The translations under genes were made by a program, and so were the position numbers. From the NCBI GenBank assembly GCA_023429135.1, contig JAEYWD010000098.1, forward strand, positions 1 through 30,870: a stretch of 30,870 nucleotides of DNA, given 5' to 3'. Below the pieces are notes generated by a model, which was not told the DNA's origin, did not search any database, and was given only the letters and a program-made list of their open reading frames with translations. Below are positions 1 through 6,993 of this stretch, piece after piece. The stretch comes from Bacteroidota bacterium. Its GTDB lineage: Bacteria > Bacteroidota > Bacteroidia > Bacteroidales > JAAUTT01. How positions within the stretch are numbered: position 1 is the stretch's first letter; every line of letters starts with the position of its first letter.

Positions 1-29
1 TGCCCATCCATTAAAAAAAGGTATAAACA

Positions 30-653
30 ATGAAAAAAGCGGGTATTATTATTCAGGCAGTTCTTGCAGTAGCTGTTATTGTATTGTATGTTCTTTATTT
101 TACAGGCAAAGGAAATTCTGGTTCATCATCAGCTTCATCAAACGATTCAACCGCAGTTAAAACTGGTTCAGGCTCTATTGCTTTTGTCGAAATCGATTCG
201 GTTATGGCTAACTACCACATGACTAAAGATTTAATTAAAGAAATTGAAACGAAAGGAAAACAATATGATTCTGAGTTGAATTCCAAAACTAAATCGCTGC
301 AGCAAAATTATCAGGATTTGCAGTATAAAGCTCAACGTGGTTTGGAAGTTCGTTCTAAACTAGAGCAGATGGGACAGCAACTTCAACTCGAAGAACAAAA
401 CCTGTATAAATTACGCGATAGCTATGGAGCCCAGCTTCAGGAAGAAAATGCCGTTATGCTGCGTAAATCAATGAACAGCATCATGGATTTTATTAAGGAA
501 TACAACAAAGACAAAAATTTCACCTTTGTTTTTGGTAATTCTTTTGATGGAAAAATTCTTTATGCCGATCCTGGTCAGGATATCACCAAAGAAGTTATCA
601 AAGGCCTGAATGAAAAATATGATACCCAAAAGAAGGCCGGAGCTAAGAAGTAA
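30..653 (+). CDS. OmpH/Skp-family periplasmic chaperone-like protein
   Basis: A 207-residue OmpH/Skp-like protein, expected to hold unfolded outer-membrane proteins in the periplasm on their way to the BAM machinery. Residues about 5-25 form one hydrophobic segment (uncleaved anchor or signal peptide), followed by a Ser/Asn-rich linker (about 28-48). The remainder has the family layout: a short beta start (GSIAFVEIDSVMANY), then long charged helices rich in Gln, Glu, Lys and Leu (about 65-160) that would form the Skp tentacles, and a C-terminal return containing FTFVFGNSFDGKILYAD. The ATG follows an A-rich region with AAAGGT about 10 bases upstream. A strong hairpin terminator follows the stop, so the transcript probably ends here. 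Family assignment is firm; client proteins cannot be read from sequence. Confidence 0.9.
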   Translation: MKKAGIIIQAVLAVAVIVLYVLYFTGKGNSGSSSASSNDSTAVKTGSGSIAFVEIDSVMANYHMTKDLIKEIETKGKQYDSELNSKTKSLQQNYQDLQYKAQRGLEVRSKLEQMGQQLQLEEQNLYKLRDSYGAQLQEENAVMLRKSMNSIMDFIKEYNKDKNFTFVFGNSFDGKILYADPGQDITKEVIKGLNEKYDTQKKAGAKK

Positions 654-672
654 TTGAAATAATTAGCTATAT

Positions 673-699
673 AAAAGGGTGCTGTCGGCACCCTTTTTT
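673..699 (+). terminator. Rho-independent terminator after the OmpH-like gene
   Basis: Stem GGGTGC (677-682) pairs with GCACCC (688-693) around a five-base loop. Flanking A (673-676) and T (694-699) runs extend the stem and provide the U-tract. It lies 20 bases after the OmpH-like stop codon. The same GGGTGC/GCACCC stem is used at 23136-23167. Confidence 0.9.
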
Positions 700-709
700 C
701 GTTTTCAAG

Positions 710-1969
710 ATGTTGTACTTTAATCAATACCTCTCAAAACATAATCATTCACCTCGGGTAACAATACCACCAAGTGAGGGTACTTCTGTTATTGTAGTAA
801 TTCCCTGCTTTAACGAACCTGATATTCTTTTGTCATTACATTCATTATTTAATTGTGATCGCAACGGTATGAATGTGGAAGTAATTGTGGTTGTTAATTT
901 TGGCGAACAATGTACCGCTGAGGTAAAAGAATTCAACAAGATAACCTTTCAGAATATTAAGGCATGGTCTGAGGAACATAATATGCCTGGTTTTTTATGC
1001 AATCCAATTTTCGCACCCAATTTGCCTCCGAAATTTGCTGGTGTTGGCTTAGCCCGCAAAATTGGAATGGACGAAGCCGTTCACAGGTTTAATATCCTGG
1101 AAAATGATAATGGTATTATCTGCGGTTTTGATGCCGATGCAAAAGTGGAAGCAAATTACCTGAAAGCAGTTTCGGATCATTTTATCAAACACACTAAAAC
1201 TCCCGGGGCTTCCATTTATTTTGAGCATCCTGTTGATGAAATTACGGATAAAAGAATGAGTTCGGGAATCATTCAATACGAAACGCATCTTCGATATTTA
1301 GTCCAGGCCATTAGGTTTACAGGGTTTCCTTACGCGTTTCATACTGTGGGTTCCAGCTTCGCCGTGAGGGCCGGAGCCTATGTGAAGCAGGGAGGAATGA
1401 ACAAATTTAAAGCTGGGGAAGATTTCTATTTTCTGAATAAAATTATTGCCCTTGGAGGTTTTACCGAGGTAAGCAATACCACTGTATTCCCGCAGGCCAG
1501 GGTTTCAAGCAGAGTCCCATTCGGAACAGGAGCTTCTATGACAAAATGGATGGAGGCCACAGGGGATGATTTTCTTACTTATCAGTTTGATTCTTTTTTG
1601 CCATTAAAGAATCTTTTTGAGCATATCAATATTATTTATGAACATAAAGCTATTCCCAAAGAGTTGCTAAAAGATAGTGCTATTCATCAATTTCTTAGTG
1701 AAAGCGAAACAGAAAAAGCAATTGAAGAGATTTATAAAAACAGTAGTTCTTTTCAAAGTTTCCAAAAGCGATTCTTTAACTGGTTCGATGCATTTAAAAT
1801 AGTGAAATATCTGAATTTTGCAGCTCAGGTGGAGTTTCCAAAAATGCCAGTTAAAACTGAATGTGAAAAACTGCTTAAAGCCTCAGGGAAAGATCTGAAA
1901 ATTCACTCGAACGAAGAAATGCTTCTTACTTACCGGCGATGGGACCGATTTGGTTTTGAAGGCGTTTAA
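710..1969 (+). CDS. Family 2 glycosyltransferase
   Basis: A 419-residue GT2-like (GT-A fold) glycosyltransferase that would move a sugar from a nucleotide-sugar to an unknown acceptor. Visible signs are the N-terminal nucleotide-binding strand SVIVVIPCFNEPDIL (26-40), a DxD metal/nucleotide motif in GFDADAKVEANY (D141, D143), and the GSSFAVRAGAYVKQGGM stretch leading to the acidic GED motif (236-238) that usually carries the catalytic base. No transmembrane helix is evident, so the enzyme is probably cytoplasmic or peripheral. The ATG lies only ten bases after the preceding terminator, so either read-through or a promoter overlapping the terminator must feed it. It overlaps the convergent DivIC-like gene by 4 bp. 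No other polysaccharide genes are adjacent, so the pathway is unknown. Confidence 0.82.
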   Translation: MLYFNQYLSKHNHSPRVTIPPSEGTSVIVVIPCFNEPDILLSLHSLFNCDRNGMNVEVIVVVNFGEQCTAEVKEFNKITFQNIKAWSEEHNMPGFLCNPIFAPNLPPKFAGVGLARKIGMDEAVHRFNILENDNGIICGFDADAKVEANYLKAVSDHFIKHTKTPGASIYFEHPVDEITDKRMSSGIIQYETHLRYLVQAIRFTGFPYAFHTVGSSFAVRAGAYVKQGGMNKFKAGEDFYFLNKIIALGGFTEVSNTTVFPQARVSSRVPFGTGASMTKWMEATGDDFLTYQFDSFLPLKNLFEHINIIYEHKAIPKELLKDSAIHQFLSESETEKAIEEIYKNSSSFQSFQKRFFNWFDAFKIVKYLNFAAQVEFPKMPVKTECEKLLKASGKDLKIHSNEEMLLTYRRWDRFGFEGV

Positions 1970-2274
1970 TCCTTTACAATAATAAAGATATCTTCTTTAG
2001 GTTTCTTCATCAGGTATTGTTCGCGGGCAAATTTTTCGAGGTTGGCCGAATTGGACTTTAGCTCTTTCAATCTTTCGGTATCCTGATTTATTTTCCCCAT
2101 GTAATAAATACGGTCGCTTTCCAGTTGGTGTAATTGTTGAATGTTCTCAATGCGGTCAATCAGATTGTTCTGGTCGAAAAAAAAGATCCAGGAGAAAAAA
2201 AGTATCAGGCTGAGCGTGAACTTATTTTTCAGCAGAGGGAGTATTGCAAACCATATCTTTTTTAGGCTGTTCAT
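1966..2274 (-). CDS. FtsB/DivIC-type septum formation initiator
   Basis: A 102-residue bitopic protein of the FtsB/DivIC family, expected to work in the FtsQ-FtsL-FtsB divisome subcomplex at the cell septum. It has a short basic cytoplasmic start, one transmembrane helix (about residues 19-36, ending in the aromatic cluster SWIFFF), a periplasmic coiled coil rich in Leu, Glu, Lys and Gln (about 38-82), and the typical C-terminal segment ANLEKFAREQYLMKKPKEDIFII. The size is normal for the family. It is transcribed alone, divergently from the histidine kinase gene (about 104 bp apart), and its stop overlaps the end of the glycosyltransferase gene. Confidence 0.88.
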   Translation of the reverse strand: MNSLKKIWFAILPLLKNKFTLSLILFFSWIFFFDQNNLIDRIENIQQLHQLESDRIYYMGKINQDTERLKELKSNSANLEKFAREQYLMKKPKEDIFIIVKD

Positions 2275-2378
2275 CTTATTTCAAAGTTGTGGTAAAACTA
2301 TAAATTTTTAGAATTCAACCAATCATAGTAGCGATCGAATTTTATTCCTTATTTTGCATAAGTTTTCAACAATTTGCG

Positions 2379-3347
2379 ATGGAAGGCCCGAATATGATTA
2401 CCAAAATAACACTTGTAATATCCATTATACTGCAGGTAGTTGCTGCTGTTGCGGCTATACGGTTAACGCGAATTACCAAATACAACCTCTCGTGGATACT
2501 TATTACGGCGGGGTTTTTATTAATGGCTGTATTAAGAATTTTTGAGCTGATGCCGGTGCTCGATGAAAAAATTCCGATCGACATGAGCATTGTTTATACG
2601 TGGCTGGGATTATTTACGTCCTTACTTTTCTCCATTGGCGTGCTTTTGATCAGGCGGATTTTTAATTTTATAAAGAAGGTAGAACAGTCGCGGCGTGAAG
2701 CTGAGAAGCGACTTATTAATGCAATAATTCAGACCGAGGAAAAAGAACGACGGAGGTTTGCTAAAGATCTGCACGATGGTTTGGGACCGTTACTTTCAAC
2801 TGTGAAACTTTCGGTTTCCACCCTGAATGAAATGGAAAGCGATCCCGACAAAAAACATATCATAAAAAATGCTGATCTTATTATCAACGAATCTATTAAG
2901 AGCATTAAAGAGATTTCGAACAATTTAAGTCCTCATATACTTAATAACTTTGGGTTAGCCAGCGCCCTTAAAAATTTTACTAACAAAATTGAGGAATCAA
3001 AAGCCATAAACATTAATTTTGACACCAATGCTTTCGACCAGCGGTACGACGAAAACATTGAGGTTGTACTTTATCGCGTTACCTGTGAGCTTATTAATAA
3101 TACACTAAAGCACGCGAATGCTAAAAACATTGAAATTGTGCTTACGCATCAGCCTAAATGTATCATTATTTCGTACAGCGACGATGGGGTTGGTTTTGAT
3201 GTAAATGAAGTGATATACGACAATACCAATCCGAAAGGAATGGGGTACAAAAACATAATTTCCCGGATAAACACCATCAAAGGGAAAATTGACATTGAAA
3301 GTAACCGGGAAACCGGAACAAAAATATTGATAAGGGTTAAAATTTAG
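2379..3347 (+). CDS. NarL-type sensor histidine kinase (HisKA_3)
   Basis: A 322-residue membrane histidine kinase. The N terminus has three hydrophobic segments (about 7-27, 38-57 and 72-95) with almost no periplasmic sensing domain, so the signal is probably membrane-borne or intracellular. A short linker leads to the HisKA_3 box ERRRFAKDLHDGLGPLL with phospho-acceptor H132, then the ATPase domain: N-box ELINNTLKHANAKN (N240/N241), G1 box SDDGVGF (267-273) and G2 box KGMGY (286-290). The HisKA_3 type normally pairs with NarL/LuxR-type regulators, and one follows 5 bp downstream, so the two form a cotranscribed two-component system. ATG at 2394 is an alternative start losing five residues. 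The signal and targets are unknown. Confidence 0.92.
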   Translation: MEGPNMITKITLVISIILQVVAAVAAIRLTRITKYNLSWILITAGFLLMAVLRIFELMPVLDEKIPIDMSIVYTWLGLFTSLLFSIGVLLIRRIFNFIKKVEQSRREAEKRLINAIIQTEEKERRRFAKDLHDGLGPLLSTVKLSVSTLNEMESDPDKKHIIKNADLIINESIKSIKEISNNLSPHILNNFGLASALKNFTNKIEESKAININFDTNAFDQRYDENIEVVLYRVTCELINNTLKHANAKNIEIVLTHQPKCIIISYSDDGVGFDVNEVIYDNTNPKGMGYKNIISRINTIKGKIDIESNRETGTKILIRVKI

Positions 3348-3352
3348 TTAGT

Positions 3353-4012
3353 ATGAATACCCTCAACGGAAAGATACTGGATGTTATAATTGTTGACGAT
3401 CACAGTCTGTTTCGCAACGGATTAAAGATATTGCTTACAACTACAGGACAATTTAATGTTGTAGCTGAAGCAGAAAACGGAAAGGAGTTTCTGGATCTCT
3501 TGCCTCATATTCAACCCGATATTGTTTTAATGGATATCGATATGCCTGTGTTGGATGGCATTGAAGCTACCAAAGAAGCGCTAAAAAAATATCCTGACCT
3601 TAAGGTAATTACCCTCTCCATGTTTGGCGAAGAGGAGTATTATTATAAAATGATTGAAGCAGGAGTGAAGGGCTTTTTACTTAAGAATTCCGATATAAAC
3701 GAAGTGAAAAATGCTTTGATTACGGTTTATCAGGGTGGAAAATACTTTTCACAGGAGCTGCTCTATAATGTTGTGAAAAATATTCGCTCCAACCATAAAG
3801 AGCAGGAGCTTACTGAAGCACTATCGGAACGGGAAATTGAAGTACTTATTCAAATTTGTAATGGATTGTCGAATAACGAAATTGCCGACAACCTTCATAT
3901 CAGCAAACGTACGGTAGATAAGCACAGAGCCAATCTTCTCGATAAGACAAACTCGAAAAATACGGCACATTTGGTAATGTTTGCCATTAAAAATAAGTTG
4001 ATTGATATTTAG
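3353..4012 (+). CDS. NarL/LuxR-family response regulator
   Basis: A 219-residue DNA-binding response regulator, the partner of the preceding kinase (5-bp gap). The receiver domain (about 9-125) has the acidic pair D15/D16, phospho-acceptor D61 in DIVLMDIDMP, the conserved hydroxyl residue near S89 and K111 in GFLLKNSD. A linker leads to a LuxR-type helix-turn-helix (about 155-215) with LSEREIEVLIQICNGLSNNE and the recognition helix region HISKRTVDKHRANL. All phosphorylation residues are intact. Its target promoters cannot be told from the window; the adjacent thr leader region is downstream but has its own attenuation-type control. Confidence 0.93.
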   Translation: MNTLNGKILDVIIVDDHSLFRNGLKILLTTTGQFNVVAEAENGKEFLDLLPHIQPDIVLMDIDMPVLDGIEATKEALKKYPDLKVITLSMFGEEEYYYKMIEAGVKGFLLKNSDINEVKNALITVYQGGKYFSQELLYNVVKNIRSNHKEQELTEALSEREIEVLIQICNGLSNNEIADNLHISKRTVDKHRANLLDKTNSKNTAHLVMFAIKNKLIDI

Positions 4013-4093
4013 AGTTATTCGGAAGGGTTAAATCAATTTTTACAATCGGAACATTTTTTCTTTTTTTAATTCAGGATTTTTTCTTTATTTAGC

Positions 4094-4128
4094 AAAATCT
4101 TGCAAAACGATAAAAACTGCAAGGTTTT
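4094..4128. repeat. 11-bp inverted repeat upstream of the thr leader
   Basis: AAAATCTTGCA (4094-4104) is complementary to TGCAAGGTTTT (4118-4128) over 11 positions, counting one T-G wobble, across a 13-base loop. It sits 82 bp after the response regulator stop and 21 bp before the thr leader peptide. It could be a weak terminator for the two-component operon, an operator, or part of the leader transcript. The sequence alone does not decide. Confidence 0.55.
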
Positions 4129-4148
4129 ACTTACAATCAAAAAGCAGA

Positions 4149-4262
4149 ATGGAAACGATTAGTTTTTCTTCTTTCTCCACAACAACCATGCGTACGATGC
4201 GAACCCGCACCTACACAATGGTCATGTTCACATGGGAGAGTTTCCAGCCTGTCAATCATTAA
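4149..4262 (+). CDS. Putative thr operon leader peptide (Thr/Met-rich)
   Basis: A 37-residue reading frame just upstream of thrA with an unusual composition: nine Thr (residues 3, 11, 12, 13, 16, 19, 21, 23 and 28) and five Met (1, 14, 17, 24, 26), most of them packed between residues 11 and 28, for example TTTMRTMRTRTYTM. This is the design of an attenuation leader peptide whose translation senses charged tRNA for end products of the pathway; Thr and Met are both made from the homoserine that ThrA produces. The ATG has an A-rich upstream region. The 3' part of the frame (4243-4249) can pair with the 5' arm of the downstream hairpin. It is analogous in logic to the enterobacterial thrL peptide but not recognisably homologous. 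Confidence 0.78.
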   Translation: METISFSSFSTTTMRTMRTRTYTMVMFTWESFQPVNH

Positions 4263-4333
4263 AAACTTATAGAACGAATAATTTTTTATAACCGGCGGCT
4301 GGATGTTCAGTGGTCCGGCAGCTTATTTTTTAT
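4243..4333 (+). promoter_or_regulatory. Putative transcription attenuator of thrA
   Basis: Two mutually exclusive folds are visible. Terminator-like fold: CCGGCGGCTG (4292-4301) against CAGTGGTCCGG (4308-4318), with one G-G mismatch and one bulged T, a six-base loop, and a T-rich run at 4323-4333. Antiterminator fold: TCCAGCC (4243-4249, inside the leader peptide frame) is perfectly complementary to GGCTGGA (4297-4303), which would disrupt the terminator arm. A ribosome stalled on the Thr codons (last at 4230-4232) leaves 4243-4249 free. A ribosome reaching the stop at 4260-4262 covers it, favouring termination. The stem is imperfect and the T-run starts a few bases after it, so the fold is a prediction. 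Confidence 0.68.
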
Positions 4334-4356
4334 ATGTAAACTAAAAAAGTAATTTT

Positions 4357-6786
4357 ATGAAAGTGTTAAAGTTCGGTGGATCTTCGGTAGGAAGTCCCGA
4401 CCGTGTTCGATTGGTCAAAAACATTGTAGAAGCGCAGCAGGAAAGCTGCATAGTTGTAGTTTCTGCCTTTCAGGGCGTAACGGACCAACTGCTCCGAATG
4501 TCGAAAATGGCTGTTGAACGCGACGACACATTTCACACTGAACTTGCACAGCTTGAACTTCGCCATCTTTCGGCAGTACGCGAACTTATCGATCCCCGCA
4601 TCCAAAGCGCTATTCTTGCACAGGTAAAACTTTTAATCAACGAGCTCGAAGATATCCTCAACGGAGTTTACCTCCTGAAAGACTTAACGCCCAAAACCAG
4701 CGATTATATCTTAAGCTTTGGGGAACATCTATCAGCTTATATTCTCTCAAATGTTATCCGCAATGGAAGGTTTCACGATTCACGCAGCTTCATACGCACT
4801 AATTCCAATTACGGAAGTGCAAAAGTTGACTTCGATTTAACTGATGACCTTATAGCCCGTCATTTCTCCATTTTGGACCATACACCAGTTATACCCGGAT
4901 TTATAGCCCGCAACGAAGCCGACGAAACAACCACTCTTGGACGCGGAGGATCAGATTACACTGCTGCAATTGTTGCGGCTGCTCTAAATGCGTCCATACT
5001 CGAAATCTGGACAGATGTTGATGGTTTTATGACTGCCGATCCGCGCAAGGTTTCAAAGGCTTATGCCATCGATTCTTTAACTTATGCCGAAGCGATTGAG
5101 CTATCGCACTTTGGCGCAAAGGTGGTTTATACTCCAACCATTCACCCGGTATATAAAAAGAATATTCCGGTTGCCATAAAGAATACTTTTAATCCCGAGT
5201 GCCGCGGGACCTATATTGGTAACAATCTCGAAAGCAATATAAATACTCCGATTAAAGGTATATCATCCATTGATGATATTACCATGATTACCATTCAGGG
5301 TGCCGGTATGGTGGGCGTTTCTGGAATATCCATGAGGGTGTTCAGGGCTTTGGCCAAAAGTAAGTCGAACGTTATATTGATAACCCAGGCTTCTTCCGAG
5401 TATTCGATAAGTGTAGCAGTTAGTCCTGTAGATGCCGTAAAAGCCAGGGAGGCTATAGAAGAAGAATTTCAGACTGAAGTTTTCCTTCGAAACGAAATAA
5501 AAATATCGATGGAAGACGATTTGTCCATTATTGCTATTGTGGGTGAACGTATGAAAAATACTCCGGGCATATCTTCCGGCTTATTTTCTTCGCTTGCACG
5601 CAATGGCGTAAGCGTTATTGCTACTGCTCAGGGTTCTTCCGAGTTGAATATATCGGTGGTGATTCGCAAAATAAGTCTTCGTAAAGCTTTGAATGCCATT
5701 CACGAAGGTTTTTTTCTTTCGCACTTCAAAGAGTTACATCTTTTCCTTGTCGGCATCGGGAATGTGGGAAAAAGTTTGCTGAACCAGATTCTGCGCCAGC
5801 AAAACAGTCTTATGGAAGATCATCGTTTGAAAATAAACGTTGTTGGGATTGCCAACTCCAAACGTATGCTGATGAAAGCCGATGGTATTAATCTGGAAAA
5901 TTACCGTGATGAATTTGAAAAGGAAAGTGTTCCTTATGTGATCGACGACTTTGTGCTTCAGATGGCTAAGTTAAACCTTCGTAACAGTGTTTTAATTGAC
6001 TGCACAGCAAATGAAAGTGTTGCATCTATTTATCATAAAGTGTTCGATTATTATATTTCGGTGGTCACAGCTAATAAAATTGCTTGTTCTTCGGAATATG
6101 AAAATTATAGTCATTTGAAAAACAAGGCGCGTAAAAAAGGTGTTAGATTTATGTTCGAAACCAATGTAGGAGCGGGGTTGCCAATTATAAATACTATTAA
6201 CGACCTTATCCGTAGCGGTGATAAAATTCTGAAGATCGAAGCTGTGGTTTCCGGTACACTCAACTTCATTTTCAATACCATCAGCGAAAGCATTCCCTTA
6301 AGCAGAACCATTGAACTTGCTAAAGAAAAGGGCTATTCAGAACCCGATCCACGAATCGATTTAAGCGGAACCGATGTGGTACGCAAACTTTTGATTTTGG
6401 CCCGAGAGTCGGGTTATGCAATTGAAAAGGAGAACGTTCAGATTAATACCTTTTTACCGTCAGAATGCTTTGAAGGCACGCTCGATGATTTCTGGAAAAA
6501 TGTAAAGAAGTACGATGCTGAATTTGAGGCAAGACGTAAAATTCTTGAGAAAGAGAACAAGAAATGGAGATTTGTCGCTTCACTGGATAACGGAAAACCT
6601 TCTATCGAGCTGAAAGCAGTTTCTTCCGATCATCCTTTTTATCATCTGGAGGGAAGTAATAACATCATAACTCTTACTACAGAAAGATATTATGAACAAC
6701 CTATGATTATAAAAGGCTATGGAGCTGGCGCTGAAGTTACCGCAGCAGGTGTTTTTGCCGATGTGATAAGGGTAGCAAATGTTTAA
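4357..6786 (+). CDS. thrA: Bifunctional aspartate kinase / homoserine dehydrogenase I
   Basis: An 809-residue fusion enzyme catalysing the first and third steps from aspartate to threonine and methionine: aspartate to aspartyl-phosphate (ATP) and aspartate semialdehyde to homoserine (NAD(P)H). The kinase domain starts with KFGGSSVG (5-12) and contains GRGGSDYTA (195-203). Two ACT-type regulatory segments follow (about 310-455), the usual place for allosteric Thr inhibition. The dehydrogenase begins with the dinucleotide-binding LVGIGNVG (G466, G468, G471) and carries NVGAGLPIINTINDL and VVSGTLNFIFN. The length is normal for the fused form. No thrB or thrC follows within the window; the next gene is convergent. 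Expression is probably controlled by the leader described at 4149-4333. Confidence 0.97.
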   Translation: MKVLKFGGSSVGSPDRVRLVKNIVEAQQESCIVVVSAFQGVTDQLLRMSKMAVERDDTFHTELAQLELRHLSAVRELIDPRIQSAILAQVKLLINELEDILNGVYLLKDLTPKTSDYILSFGEHLSAYILSNVIRNGRFHDSRSFIRTNSNYGSAKVDFDLTDDLIARHFSILDHTPVIPGFIARNEADETTTLGRGGSDYTAAIVAAALNASILEIWTDVDGFMTADPRKVSKAYAIDSLTYAEAIELSHFGAKVVYTPTIHPVYKKNIPVAIKNTFNPECRGTYIGNNLESNINTPIKGISSIDDITMITIQGAGMVGVSGISMRVFRALAKSKSNVILITQASSEYSISVAVSPVDAVKAREAIEEEFQTEVFLRNEIKISMEDDLSIIAIVGERMKNTPGISSGLFSSLARNGVSVIATAQGSSELNISVVIRKISLRKALNAIHEGFFLSHFKELHLFLVGIGNVGKSLLNQILRQQNSLMEDHRLKINVVGIANSKRMLMKADGINLENYRDEFEKESVPYVIDDFVLQMAKLNLRNSVLIDCTANESVASIYHKVFDYYISVVTANKIACSSEYENYSHLKNKARKKGVRFMFETNVGAGLPIINTINDLIRSGDKILKIEAVVSGTLNFIFNTISESIPLSRTIELAKEKGYSEPDPRIDLSGTDVVRKLLILARESGYAIEKENVQINTFLPSECFEGTLDDFWKNVKKYDAEFEARRKILEKENKKWRFVASLDNGKPSIELKAVSSDHPFYHLEGSNNIITLTTERYYEQPMIIKGYGAGAEVTAAGVFADVIRVANV

Positions 6787-6808
6787 ATTTTAGTAAAAGT
6801 AATTCTAG

Positions 6809-6863
6809 AAAGTCAATTATTTGCTTATTCAGATTTCGATCAATATTGCAAATAATTGACTTT
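6809..6863. terminator. Perfect 16-bp inverted repeat between convergent genes (likely bidirectional terminator)
   Basis: AAAGTCAATTATTTGC (6809-6824) and its exact reverse complement (6848-6863) flank a 23-base spacer, 22 bp after the thrA stop. The convergent permease gene ends at 6994, so the hairpin could stop transcription from both sides. The spacer is long and the stem AT-rich for an intrinsic terminator, so a protein-binding or mobile-element origin is possible. The rest of 6864-6993 shows no gene. Confidence 0.6.
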
Positions 6864-6993
6864 ATATATTGAATTAAAATACGGAGTTCATCTATTAAGA
6901 AACCAGGCCTAATTTTCACAACTGTCCTGTAGGTTTCACAAACTAATAAACTATTATTTCGATTACAATTTTTATTTCTTTTGGTTCAATTGT

